Positions 34,160-45,594 are shown, counted from the first letter of the stretch. The stretch is 64,000 nucleotides of DNA from Siphonodentalium dalli (GCA_032622095.1 CP136064.1:128327605-128391604); one strand, 5' to 3'. Notes: a model not told the origin generated them from the sequence alone. Translations and numbers: made by a program.

Positions 34160-35427
34160 AAAAACAAATTTACTACAAACTTCTCAGGTTAATTTTTACA
34201 ACCAGATTACCGGAGAGCTGATTCGGTATAGATCGCAAATCTGATCGCCGATGTCGACACCGAATCGAATCTTCGAAAGGCACTAAATAACAAGTTTTTT
34301 ATTGGTCTATTTTTGTATTTCTTTTCTTTCTCACACCTGGTAAATTGGTTATCTGAAACATATAGACATTGGCCATGCAATAAAATCCAGATATATGTAA
34401 CAGATTTTGGCCAAGAACTATTATTTCCTCATGTCAAAACAAGAGTGGTCTTGATATAAAGTGTCTTTTAAAAAATGATGTTGTTAGGGATTACATGTAC
34501 TTCAATTTGGCATAAAAAGTATCGCTGTGTGCAAATATGCCTATACCCAACAAGCACCAATTTAATGTGATTATAGTGAAAAATATTTTTTGGAAGAGCC
34601 AAGAAAAATACTCTTTTATGTCGTCTCTTGTTCCAAATAATGATTGTGTTAGACAAAGGTACAGTTCCATGGAAACATGTCTCGATCTGCCTAAATCAAT
34701 TTTTAAATTTGTTTGTGGATTCAACTGAGCTTGCTTCATATTTATGCTGTTTCTTTCTTGGTCGTATTTATTCAAAAGAAACTACCACTATTTTCTGGAA
34801 GCACTTACCATTCAGCGACAGGAAACAATCACCTCAAATAAGTAAGTTCCCTTTATAATACATTGGCTCATATATCCAAATAAATGGATCCAATTGTTAA
34901 TGATATTTCGTACAAACATGTATAACCTTTTGATTAACTTTGTCAATGCTAAGCATTTTATTGAGTTATGCTTGAGTGAGTGCCACTTATGAGAAAATGT
35001 TAAATACAAAATCACAATTGAGATTTCAAACCTCAATTTTTTTTCAATAACCCTGTTGTTGTAATTCCCAATGTGTTTATTGGGTACCCATATCACTCCT
35101 AAACTTGGAGATGTAAAATTTCCATGGGTCTTTTTAACAAACTGGAGGGGTATGCTTTTTAACAAACTGGAGGGGTATGCCCACTTATAATATTAGTGTG
35201 CACACCCTTCATTTGTATTCAGGTTTATGATGATATACAACTCACCTGTATATATTTTGGTATTGATCAGTTTTGAAATAATTGACACATAATTTGTGGG
35301 GGTGTGGTGTGGTATAGTATGAACACTTTGTGCCTTTTAATTTTGCTTATTTCTTGATTTGTGCAGTCAGAACAATAGGGATTTTCACAGTTGACCTTAC
35401 TTTTGTAGTTCTCAATATAACCATCTA
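34160..35427. repeat. Intergenic spacer with a perfect 25-bp tandem duplication
   Basis: CTTTTTAACAAACTGGAGGG and onward is duplicated exactly (35130-35154 and 35155-35179). A patch with GATTCGGTA and ATCGAATC text at 34200-34270 resembles 63800-63870. No gene is supported. Confidence 0.6.
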
Positions 35428-36393
35428 CTATAAGTCGTTTAAACGTGAATCTTGGACCAGAGGCTCAGTATAGTTGATCCTAGGTGTCTTATGTGCAAGA
35501 TTGTTTTCTTGGTGAGAAGCCCTGCCAGTCTGCGGGGTATTTTCCAGAAGAGTGTCTAATGAGTGAGGCAGTAGTCCATTTTTCCAGTTGTATGCGATAA
35601 GGGATGCTTTTAATGAGTGTAGGTTATGAACTTTCAATATTCTACTTCGTTTAAATAATGGTTCCGTGTGGGAATTATATTTGGCATTATTTATCAGCCT
35701 GATAGCCCTTTTTTGTAATTTGAATAATTTCTCAAATATCTGTTGAGACACCCCAAACTTCAATGCCATAGGATAGTTTTCTATCTATAAGAGAGTCATA
35801 TTAGCATTTTAGTGCTTTTCTTGGAAGAAACCGTTTTGCTCTATTTAGATAGTACTTCGGAGATAGTCAATGTGACACTTGAATTTTTCATCTAAGTGAA
35901 TACCAAGAAATTTGAAGGTTGGATACATTGCTCATTTAATTTCAGTTAGTTACGAACAAGATAGCTCCTGTAAGATTTGGCCTCAAATAGCATGCACTTT
36001 GACTTAGATGCATTTAGAATGAGTTTGTTTGCAATACACCATTGGAATATGTTATGTAGTTCGATACTTATTGCATCACGGAAGAGCTTCTCATTGTCAG
36101 GATTGGAGGCATATGCAGTTGTATCGTCACCAAAAGACAGCATGTTGAAATTTGTAGAGTTTGGCATGTCATTTACATATATTAAAAGTGTATCGGTCCA
36201 AGTATTGACCTTTGGGTACTACAATCGAAACATCTTTATAATCTGATTTTTTCCCAGCATGATTTCTGTTGGTTAGATAGCTTCTGAGATTTGTTTTAAC
36301 TATTCCCAAGATCCCATAGTGTTTCATTTTATTCAATAGGATATTGTGATCTATCGTATCAAAAGCTTTTGAAAAATCTAAGAATAATGCCAT
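35428..36393 (-). pseudogene. Second LINE relic: reverse transcriptase and C-terminal region
   Basis: On the minus strand, 36393-36169 gives box A FLDFSKAFDTIDHNILLNKM and 'YLTNRNHAGKK', ending near a degenerate VPKGQYLD (usual VPQGSVLG). 36167-35946 gives PNSTNFNMLSFGDDTTAYAS (box C with FGDD where FADD is usual) and NKLILNASKSKCMLF. 35769-35428 gives LFKLQKRAIRLINNAKYNSH and PLFKRSRILKV, the C-terminal region. Frames are broken between blocks and the endonuclease is absent, so it is 5'-truncated and inactive. The style is CR1/L2/Jockey-like and distinct from the LINE at 12-16 kb. Confidence 0.88.
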
Positions 36394-37270
36394 TGTTGAA
36401 TCATTCTGTTATGTTTCAACTGGGCAGAACATATTATATAATATATATATAAATTTATTTTAACACTTCTACTCTGAACCAGTTTCTTTACATGCATGTG
36501 CTTTGATGTCAACAAATTAATGATGAGCATCCACCTACTCATTTGGGACGTGATTCTTTTGGGAAAAAATTACTCACAGGCGAGATTGCAGAATTGCTAT
36601 ATAGAAATTTATTCGATTATTTATAATGTTCAGTCAGACAATTTGTCATCACAGAATTATCTGCGAAACAACTCATACTATATGGGTGATCCTCTGTAGT
36701 TTATAAATCTTCCAGAAATATTGGGTAGACACCACCAAATTGCGACCGGTTGCCATGGCAACCATTTGTCGGACAACTATGCATTTGGGTGCTGTAATTT
36801 TGCAATATAACAAGATTTTTGTGACATTTTTAATCAAATATAAATGATTTCCAAAGTTAAATGATCCAGGAATATTTTGCCAACATCTAGGACTAGCCTT
36901 GCTCGAAAACCACCCATCACCAACAGGGCACAATTTTAAATCGCTGCCAAACCCCTTTCTTCTAATGTGCTGGTAATGCTTACTGTAATATCGTTTTATA
37001 TAGCAATTTATGTGTTTATTTGATGCTGGGTCAGATCATTTGTCATGGTAGAATTCTCCATGTGACAACTTATACTACATGGGTGATCATCCTTAGTATA
37101 TAAAACTTCTTGAAAATTTGGGTAGATACCACCAAATTGCGACCTGTTGCCATGTCAACTGATATTCAGAAAATTGGGCGTTTGGGGCTGCAATTTCCCT
37201 ATATGACGAGATGTTTGCGACTTTTGAATCAAATGTAATTAATTTCCAATGTTAAATGATCCATGGATAT
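36394..37270. repeat. Degenerate ~385-bp direct duplication
   Basis: Text at about 36620-36900 recurs at about 37005-37265. Shared anchors: CAATTTGTCAT or CATTTGTCAT, CATGGGTGATC or ATGGGTGATCC, ACCACCAAATTGCGACC, GGTTGCCATGGCAAC or TGTTGCCATGTCAAC, and AATGATCCA. Identity is moderate. No coding content. Confidence 0.75.
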
Positions 37271-38726
37271 ACTTAACTTGCTCTCGCTTCTGGTTCCTTT
37301 CGCTGTCAAAGGAGTCAAGATCCACCTGCCAATGGATTGACCTAGCAAGTCACCAGCGCGCAATTGGCCCTCATATTTATTGTCCTGGCACACAAATGTT
37401 TATTACAGCCTTTACAGGTGTGTTGGCTGGCGCACGTGTACTTTGAATTTGGTGGCTGACAAGAATTTGGTGGCTGACAAACAATGCCTATGATATTGTA
37501 AAATGCTAAACAAAGCAAAGAAACAACGTGCAGTTTGACACAACTTCAAGGCTAAACACGATACTAATAAAAACAAAGCAAATGCGTCACTCAGTTTGGT
37601 GCCATTTGGTTTGATTACCCAGCAATTTGAGGACATTCGGCGCAATTTGGCCGCATTCACTCAGTGGAATTAACTAAGCACATAGGCCTACTATTGCTAG
37701 TTTGTGTGATTAGTTAATTTCTAGTTACTTCCCTTTGAGTGCATGCCGTCAAGTGGCACCGAATGTCTGGGTAATCAAGCCTAGATGGGATGTGCAGCAA
37801 TAAGAGTGAGTGCCAACCAAAAAACGCGTCTGCTGCTTACTTGGCGTCGCCATTTTGCAACAATGACGCCAGGAATCACTGCACGCGACCCCCACGAGAC
37901 GCCAGAAATAGTTTACAACGTCCTGGAACCCTCATTGAGCCATCGGCCTATAAATCGACAACATGTTAAAGGACTCACCCCGGTGTATTTTTCTCTCATC
38001 GATGCCTGTTAATCCATTGAGCACGTTGCCGAAAATATTTTTGTGACAGGCCGCCCCGTAACGGAAGTTATGCCAATTCATGCGTTTGAATATTCAATCA
38101 TGGATTATGCAGTCTCATTCGTTAATTGTCCGTCATATCACTTCACATGAGTGACTACTAGCGACACACTGTGTCAAACTTGAAATTATACCTACTGAAT
38201 GCTTATACCGAAATGACTCAACCATCGGAGCTGAAAATGTGTACATATGGGAAATTTTACCTGGGGAATTTTATTATATAGGTCCCGTTGACATCAGATG
38301 TCTTAAAAGGACACTATTAATTAATTAAATTAAGAGAAAGATTTGTACCCAAAACGTTTGTTAGTTCAGCCTGTGATTAATACAGACCATGCAGGTACAG
38401 CTTTAAATATGATACCATCAACTGCCACCAAAATAATTAGCATTAACTTAGACTTGACCATGTTTTGTATTTATGGGCGATGTGCCAGGTAACTTCTAAA
38501 CAGATACAAACACCTAACTATATAATAAAGAATCTAGTGTTGGAGGGACTCACTGGTAAATCTACCAATAGATTTTCTGGTAATGCTATCGCTGGTATAT
38601 GGCCCTATAAAATATCAAGTTCGTAGGACAAAAGAGAGTAATTTGCACATTCAAGTTTATAGAATATTTGTTATTTTATTATCAAGTTCAAAACAAAATA
38701 ATCAACAATGAAGCACTAGATTATGG
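37271..38726. other. Intergenic spacer
   Basis: A perfect 18-bp tandem duplication GAATTTGGTGGCTGACAA occurs at 37445-37480. Nothing else could be supported. Confidence 0.5.
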
Positions 38727-38859
38727 CAATAGTCCAGTGCATTTATGAGAAAATAGGGCTGAACCTCAAAATAATTGCAACACAAAAGATTTTGTTTTAT
38801 TTTGGTTCGGAACATCATAGAGCATACTCAGCTAAAAATCAACAAAAATCTGAACATGC

Positions 38860-39400
38860 GAAATGGCCTTTTTGAGGCAAAAAGTGGCGAAAATGATGAA
38901 AAATTGGTGAAAAATGGAGATTAACATTTTTTGTTAATAACTCTTGATGTAAACATACAATTGTTATATTTGTACAATGATAGACTGTGGTACAGTTGTA
39001 TCCAAGATTTTTTATCATTTTATTCTATAAATATTGATTAAATTTTCGAAATTTCGATCAAAAAGTTGAAAAATTTGCCAAAATTCAGTGAAAAATGGAA
39101 GTCTACAATAACTCTTGATGCAGTTGTAAAATTGTCATAACTGGGCTTGGAACTATTGTTATATAGTTATATCCACAATTGTGGGGTTTTTTCATGTTGT
39201 TACTACAAGCAAATAATCAAAATAATCAAAATATTTTAGGGTGAAAAGATGTAAAAATGGCAAGAAATCAGAGAAAAGTGGAATTTCACATTACATGTTT
39301 ATACATTAGAAAATTGCCATAGTTGGACTTGGACTGTTGTAAGCCAGTTATATATGGGATTTTCCATCAATTTTGGGCCAGGTTGTGGTATCAATGACAC
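38860..39400. repeat. Degenerate ~160-190-bp tandem repeats
   Basis: Three blocks share GTGAAAAATGGA(A/G) or AGAAAAGTGGAAT, ATAACTCTTGATG, TTGT(C/T)ATA and a TATATCCA(C/A)-type ending. Situated inside the left part of the composite element. Confidence 0.6.
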
Positions 39401-39455
39401 TAAGTTGTCCATATCTTGTGGCAAAATAGTGAAAAAAGAGAAAAAATATAGAAAT

Positions 39456-39971
39456 TCATTTAAAAATATATAGAATTTTGAAAAAATAATAAGTCTGGAT
39501 AGATCGTTCTGATTTTCTGATAAGGCATGTGCACCTATTGCTTTTGCAGTCCGTTTTACATTTACAACGAATGATGTTCAGTAGTTCTTTTGGAGCTGGT
39601 GGTTCCTCACATTTGATAGGATTAAGCCGCCCATCCTTAACCTGCCATCCCCAATCAGTTGGTTCCAAATTAAGCCCTTCCAACACTGCACCTGGTGATA
39701 GTGTATGTAAATGAAATCCTTTTCTACCTAAAAGTCTGACACAGCAGGTTACATCATCTCTGGTCGGCGCTTTGGCAACAGTGATAAGCCTTTGAAACAA
39801 GAGTTGTGGGTCGATGTGTACAACGTCGTTGTCGATCTTGAGAGACAGAGCACTCATTATTATTGCTTGGGATGTTCGCTTGAATACATAACTCATAACA
39901 TCTTTCCCTCCCATGTTCATAAGGATCTTCCTGCCTATTAGTCCAATGCATTTATGAGAATAAAGTGCCAA
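39456..39971 (-). pseudogene. Fragment of an orphan Cys-rich (CXC-like) protein
   Basis: 171 codons. After about ten residues read from the element's own end sequence, the text runs YVFKRTSQAIIMSALSLKID, HIDPQLLFQRLITVA, then NLEPTDWGWQVKDGRLNPI, EEPPAPKELLNIIRC and KCKTDCKSNRCTC. I recall the same block order (a LALSL/DP-LLFQR region, then WGW, PPAP-LL--IRC, CKTDC-T-RC-C) from long uncharacterised proteins multiplied in cnidarian and mollusc genomes. In those, several hundred residues separate the LLFQR and WGW parts, so this copy has a large internal deletion. It also lacks the last Cys motifs. Function is unknown; multiplicity and context suggest a mobile-element protein. Confidence 0.6.
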
Positions 39972-42505
39972 ACCTCAAACTAATTGCAACACAATGTTTT
40001 TTAGCAGGAATAAGTCTATTAACCAATTATAAACAACATACTAACAATCAAAAAGGATCAAGAAAGGCGAAATTGATAAATTTTGTGAAATAAATAAAAA
40101 AAATTATAGCTTTTTCAAGGATGTTTATAAAAAACTTCTTTTCACACGTGCTTCCATTTATATATCCATTTTGTTGAGTACACAATCCTGATTACAGAAC
40201 AGAAAACATTTTCCAGATACGTTGATAATTTTTCGAGTTATGTGCCTCCAAAATTGGGAGTTTGTCTAATTTCGGAGCCTCAATTTCTGAAGAATTAGCT
40301 AAAAGCCATATTGTAGGGTCTAGTATTTTAAAAACTAGAGAACAATGAAGGGATATCTTACTGTTGTATTAGTTACCTCACTATATTGTGCACAAAAAAA
40401 ATGATCTCTTTATGCATCTATGATCGAGAAGACAAAAATATTCTTAAACAAAATGTGTGTTCCATTGTATGGACTTAGCCAAATTTGCCTTGTGACACAG
40501 AACTGGTGTAATGAAATACCATATTTGAGGTCATACAACTCAATAAATTGATATCCATATGCCCTGTATTTCTCATAACCTCTTACGTATACTAGGTTAA
40601 ATACACTGTGCTGGAATTGCTAAACACATATGTGCCATAATCAACTTTATATGGCCCTATGAATCCTTTGTATTGACTCTTTTCCAAAAATGCCATTTTG
40701 GACTGTTTTGTGGTGTTTTTGTCCATTTTAAAGTTTTTTTTGTGCACAAATAGTAAACAACAATGAATACAATTAGTGTTTAATGTGTAAAATCATTTGA
40801 ACGTTCCTCCTAAAATACTTAGTGTTGGGAAAAATATGATTACATTGGTTATGCCAATCAACAGTCACTGGATTTCACATATTTTGAAAGAAACTGACTA
40901 CAAATTTGAATGTTGATAATGGGGTAGGTGAAATCACAAAGGCTATGATCTTGTCACCATATTCTAGTCATTGGAGACAAAGGGTTGTTTTATTCCAGTT
41001 TGTGCAGATTATTCTTGCATGGTAAACAGTTTAGTACTTTAATAATTATTAGATGTTTATTTAGAACTTTTATCAGCATGTTATATAGAACCAGCCCGAA
41101 ATAATGATTCGCCATTTCGCCGTTGAGTTACAACAAAAAGGATCGTAGCTCTAAATATGAACATCAAAACAGGAAGCAGTTTACTCTGTATGAAAGAATA
41201 AGGTTTGTAGGAGCTGGTGATGTTAAAGTTTTGTGCATCAAAGTCCATATTTTCTAGATTTTGTCAATATGGTTTCCCCTACCCAATTTTTCAGATATTC
41301 AAATTTGGCATCAGTTTCCAGAAAAATTAGTGAAATTCAGTGACATTCATTGACATATCCAACATATGGCATTTATTTCAACACTAAAGTGTTTCAGGAG
41401 GAAAGGTCAAATGATTTTGCACATTAAACATACATTGTTTTTACATATAGGAGGTATGGCACAGCAGCAATGTTATATATTTTATGCCTCCGAAACATGG
41501 CGAGCATTGCTCTTAGAACATGCTTGGGACTATACAACACACCAGGCGCCTATTTTTAGAAGCAAATTTGATTTTTGAGAAAAAAAATTGAGATTGTGTG
41601 GGATACGAACCCCGGCCCGACGGCGAGCGCGCCTTGCGACTCAAAGTCCGACGTCAATACCACACGGCCACCGAAGCAACCCCATGTGAAAATGTTTTTA
41701 CAATTTATACACAAAAACCTTTAAAAATGAACAAAAAACGCCCCAAAATGGCATTTTTAGATGAGTCAATTCTAAAGATTAATAGGGCCATAATTTGATT
41801 TTCTACACCATGATTTGGGAAATTCCTTTACAATGTGTTTAACGATGTATACTTAAGTGATTATGAGAAAGACAGGGAATATGGATATATAATTATTTAT
41901 TTGTATGACATCAAATATGCTATTTCATCACGCCGGTTCTGGACCACAGGCAAATTTGGCTGTCCATACAATGGTGGAACAAACATTTTGTTTAAGAATA
42001 TTTTTGTCCTCTCAATCATAGATGCATAAAGAAATCATATTTTCTGCACAACCTAGAGAGGAAATGACTAAAACAACAAGGAATCCCTTCATTTTCTTTA
42101 TTTTTTAAAATACAAGACCATAAAAAATGGATTTTAACTAATTTTGAGAAATTGAGCCTCCGAAATTAGACAAACTCCAAATTTTGGAGGCACATAACTC
42201 AAAAAATACTTAACGTATCTAGGAAAGGTTTTCTGTTCTGTAATCAGGTTTGTGCACTCTACAAAATGGATATATAAATGGAAGGATATGTGAAAGGAAG
42301 TTTTTTTATAAACATCCTTAAAAAGCTATAAAATGAGTATTTTACCAAATTTTGACAAATTTATTTCACAAAATTCATCAATTTTGCATTTCTTGATTCT
42401 TGTTGATTTTTAGTATATTATTTGTGATGGGTTAAAGTACTTATTCTCACTGAGAAACTTTGTGTTGCAATTATTTTGAGGTGAAACCATAAATGCACTG
42501 GACTA
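39939..42505. repeat. Very long inverted repeat, ~1-kb arms
   Basis: The left arm 39939-about 40935 is matched by the complement of about 41275-42505, once the SINE at 41446-41692 is removed. Corresponding anchors include GTTATGTGCCTCCAAAATT (left) with AATTTTGGAGGCACATAAC (right), and TATATATCCATTTTGT with ACAAAATGGATATATA. The spacer is about 340 bp. Arms have diverged by substitutions and small indels, so this is not a recent duplication. A transcript would form a long imperfect duplex. Confidence 0.85.
41446..41692 (-). mobile_element. tRNA-derived SINE with 10-bp TSD
   Basis: The duplication TGTTTTTACA is exact (41436-41445 and 41693-41702). On the minus strand there is an A box TGGCCGTGTGG (41670-41660) and a B box GGTTCGTATCC (41611-41601), with a tRNA-like CGGACTTTGAGTCG between them. 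The opposite arm of the inverted repeat lacks the insert, confirming the boundaries. A different family from the SINE at 27.9 kb. Confidence 0.92.
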
Positions 42506-42534
42506 CAAGCCGTTTTCACATTTTTGATTTATTT

Positions 42535-42672
42535 AGACTTAAGTCCAAATATTTGGACTTAAGTCCAAATGAATTGGACTTAAGTCCAAATCAATTCACT
42601 AATTGGACTTAAGTCCAAATCATTTTAAGTCCAATTATTTGAACTTAAGTCCAATTATTTGGACTAAAGTCC
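42535..42672. repeat. Array of GGACTTAAGTCC palindromes
   Basis: Perfect 12-bp palindromes at 42555, 42576 and 42605, plus one-mismatch copies at 42535, 42641 and 42661 and a half-site at about 42623. Most are extended to TTTGGACTTAAGTCCAAA. Spacing is 20-36 bp. It begins 30 bp outside the right end of the composite element and lies just beyond the 3' side of the homeobox ORF. Confidence 0.92.
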
Positions 42673-42751
42673 AAATATGTAACAGAATAAATTATATATG
42701 TATTAATTAGCACTAAAACCACAATTCTGTGGCAGTAATGATGGCCATAGT

Positions 42752-43321
42752 TCATCGCATGCTGGTTGTTCTCTTTCTGTTGGCGATCTCTGAAAGGGTA
42801 CGTGTGCTGCCTGACCGGTTTCTCTTATTGGCGAACCACTTCTTGACCTGTTCAACAGTAACACATGCCGTCGTTGCCAGGGACTCAATTACATCAGTCG
42901 TTGGGTATGGATGATGGAGGTTGCTGTCGTACCAATTCTGCATGAGTCGGACGGCTGATCTGGATAGAACAGGGCGCGCCTTGAGGACTCGGCGTGGCTC
43001 TCTGGTCTTGTTGAGAAGCGGTTGTATGCTGCGTTCAACTCTGGTTATGATGCAGTGTATCTGGTTGTCGAAGTGTCGATTGAGGCAGTCGACGTAGTGC
43101 TTGGAGTAGCCTGGGTTCATAATGGCGTCGTGTTGTTCTGCGTCGACGATGGCTGTCTGGTATCGGTAGAAACTGCGCAGATCTGTGATTTCTGTTGAAG
43201 AGACTGGCTCTAACTGGCTGAATTTGACCAACAGTTCATTTTTTCGACTGTCGTGCCGGACACTGTTTGCAGAAGACTTCCTGGGAAGGTGACAGCTTTG
43301 CACTCTTGAACGAGAATGTCT
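42752..43321 (-). CDS. TALE-class homeodomain protein, partial or 5'-incomplete
   Basis: The frame is open from 43321 (after a TAA) to a stop at 42752. Numbering from the GTG codon at 43303, the homeodomain spans about residues 107-166. It shows the PYP triplet (132-134) that marks the three-residue loop extension of TALE proteins, then QVKKWFANKRNR with invariant W156, F157, N159 and R161. TALE factors bind DNA, often with partners, in development. Position 50 is Ala (usually Ile or Gly). Upstream 'FSQLEPVSSTEI' and 'YSKHYVDCLNRHF' are unassigned. No in-frame ATG precedes residue 62, but a pyrimidine-CCCAG acceptor-like site lies at about 43285, so an upstream exon is possible. The block is more GC-rich than its surroundings, as expected of coding DNA. 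Spiralians have expanded TALE sets; paralogue unknown. Confidence 0.75.
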   Translation of the reverse strand, partial: RHSRSRVQSCHLPRKSSANSVRHDSRKNELLVKFSQLEPVSSTEITDLRSFYRYQTAIVDAEQHDAIMNPGYSKHYVDCLNRHFDNQIHCIITRVERSIQPLLNKTREPRRVLKARPVLSRSAVRLMQNWYDSNLHHPYPTTDVIESLATTACVTVEQVKKWFANKRNRSGSTRTLSEIANRKRTTSMR

Positions 43322-44092
43322 TTAAGATCACCAATATAGTCAGGGCGTCGATCAAGGATCCAAAACACGTTGCAGCCATGATGAAATTAAACAATGCTAA
43401 AACTATTAACTGGGAAAGATTTATTATCTAGTGCATGCAAGTTAGTCGAATGTGTATGATTTCAATCTCGTTGTCCTGACTTTATAATGGTGTTCATCCA
43501 ATCAAACGGATTTTACTCACCGCGTGAGTGTGGAAAACTTTGAGTTAAATAAATAAACATCGGGCTCCGTGAGCTGCGCTCTCGAGAAGTGAGCAGCTAT
43601 ATGTGTGTTTTGGAGTGCACGAGCGAGTCCAAACGTCTTAAAACAACTCATTTTGCTTATACAGTATTACTGTATGGTGAACATTTCTCTGTATAGGTTT
43701 TGCAGAAGAATTTGTAACCTACGCTAATTATTGTAGCCTAATGCATGCTGATAATATATATAGCTACTCTCGAAATGGTTGATTGATTGAACAACATAAT
43801 TTTTATAATACCCGATTTTCAAGACTACAAACTTTAATAACTTGTTCTGTGAATAAAACAATAAAGACATAACTAATTTGATTTATTAAACTTTATTCTT
43901 GATACAATCTATATGTTACCTTGGTGGATAGTGCTAACAGTAGCAATTTCTTGCTTTTTGGAAATCATATTTATGTATCATTTGAATGTTCCAATCTCCA
44001 ATGATATATACTAATTTAGACCCATAAATTTATATTAACGTCACACCCACTCACACGGTTGCGGGTTGATGTTTGAAATTAGGTTCGCTTTT
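43322..44092. other. Region upstream of the homeobox frame
   Basis: On the minus strand 43380-43330 carries a CATCATGG start context, but its frame closes at an A-run TGA near 43244. A third frame (DRRPDYIGDLKDILVQE) runs past that point and would need a one-base shift in the A6 run at about 43245 to join the homeobox frame. No other feature was found. Confidence 0.4.
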
Positions 44093-44650
44093 TTGCTCAC
44101 CTGAGACGAAGTCTCCGGTGGAGCTATAGTCATCACTCATCGTCCGTCGTCCGTCCGTCCGTATGTCCGTCCGCCCGTCTGTCTGTCTGTCCGTCCATCA
44201 AGAATAATCTTCTCCGCCAAAACTGTAAGACGGAACGGGTTCATATTTGGTGTGGATGTTCCCTAGGTGAATCATATTCAGATTTGTTCAAATGAGGTCA
44301 TCAAGTCAATTAGTTGAGAAAGCAGGGCCACAACTCTATTCCTTCATAGAAATTCTTAGAACGACTTTTTTTCCAGAACTATAAGGCCGAATGAGTTCAT
44401 ATTTGGTGTGGATGTTCCCCAGGTGACTCACATTCAGATTTGTTCAAATGAGGCAGCAGGTTGATTAGTTGAGAAACCAGGGCCATAACTATTTCCCTCC
44501 ATAGTAATTCTTTTAAACATCTTCTTCTCAAATACCATAAGGCCAAATGGGTTAATATTTGGTATGAAGGATCCTTTGTTGACTAGGGTTCAGATTTGTT
44601 CAAATTAGGTCACTGGGTCAAATGTTGGTGTGGCCAGGGACATAACAAAA
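44093..44650 (+). repeat. GCTCACCTGAG-type dispersed repeat, well-preserved copy
   Basis: GCTCACCTGAGACGAAGTCT, a GTCC microsatellite (about 44144-44200), then TTCATATTTGGTGTGGATGT periods at about 44250 and 44397. One of the two best-conserved copies in the window. Confidence 0.85.
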
Positions 44651-45096
44651 AAAAAAGATTAAACTCTTTAACCAGAAAAGAATAGAAAAGAAATGATATA
44701 TTAAAAAATAAAAGAATATTTAAAAAAACTGGAATTGTTTTTTTTATTAAAATGTTAAAACAAATTGTATTTAACTCCATGGTCAATTATATATATATAT
44801 TGTTTAACATTTTTTGAAAATTGAAAAACTAATGCCATTATATTTCTGAAGGTTGTGCCCCCTGGCCCTTCACTCAAGTGCACTGCTTCTGGCCTGGTCC
44901 CAAAAATAAAATTTACTAAAATTCTTGACAGAATCATTAATAAGAAGCATTTACTTTGGCTGTAACTGTATGCTGGGTATGCCTACACGATCATGTCAAA
45001 TGAAATCTTGACATTTGTATAAACATTCCTTGGAGATCTGCTAGACGTCATTAATTCCCAATCTATCATGTATTGTTCAAATCAGGACAAATAGCA
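44651..45096. other. Unassigned AT-rich spacer
   Basis: Poly-A tracts and ordinary AT-rich text; nothing supported. Confidence 0.4.
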
Positions 45097-45506
45097 TGTC
45101 TGCCATTTGCAGAATGAGGTCCCCAGAGGGTGAATTTAGTGATGCTATCTCTCACAGTGGCCTAGCAATACCAAATTCACCCTCTGGAGACCTCATTCTG
45201 TTTAGGCCTCATCTTCTGGGGAGTATCTATAGTATCAAATTAACATTGTTGTTAGTTACATTTCCCTTCTAGGAAGTTTCTATATCCCCTAATTTGCAGA
45301 AGATAAATTTGTAATTGAGGTGCCCAATGGGTGAACATCACCAACTTCAACTGGGGAACTTCAATCTTATCCTAGGTCTGCCATAGCAGTTGAGGGCCTT
45401 AGCAGAATGAGGTCCCCAGAGGGTGAATTTAGTGATGCTAGCCCACTGTGTGGGATAGCGTCACTAAATTCACCCTCTGAGGACCTCATTCTGCAAATGA
45501 CAGACA
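45097..45506. mobile_element. Double-hairpin MITE, copy 2
   Basis: TIRs begin TGTCTG(C/T)CATTTGCAGA, then ATGAGGTCC. Each TIR contains a second palindrome, AGGGTGAATTTAGTGATGCT folding back on CACTAAATTCACCCTCTGAG. Same family as 30595-31050. Confidence 0.85.
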
Positions 45507-45594
45507 CACTATCACACTATTTCAAGGCTTGATTGTATAATATTACATTGTGTTGCTTGAGGCCAGGCATGCACAATGTAGGAACAGACACGCT

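Larger units (their letters stand above)
38730..42505. mobile_element. Composite TIR element with orphan CXC-protein fragment
   Basis: Outer ends are inverted: TAGTCCAGTGCATTTATG at 38730 and its complement ending at 42505, followed inward by ACCTCAAAATAATTGCAACA on both sides. CAA flanks both ends (38727-38729 and 42506-42508), a possible 3-bp duplication that could be chance. A third copy of the same end lies at 39939 in the orientation of the left end. Between 38730 and 39939 are degenerate ~160-190-bp repeats and a protein remnant. From 39939 rightwards is a huge inverted repeat. Superfamily unknown. Confidence 0.7.

Noticed and set aside
41590-41690. tRNA gene on the minus strand
   Set aside because: Flanked by a 10-bp TSD and continuing into an unrelated body, so it is a SINE head.
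39939-42505. Independent insertion of the inverted-repeat part into the left part
   Set aside because: Flanks at 39936-39938 (TAT) and 42506-42508 (CAA) do not match; only the outer pair has matching CAA.
42535-42672. Regular palindromes considered as a CRISPR array
   Set aside because: Repeats are short palindromes with irregular AT spacers in an animal genome; no leader or cas genes.
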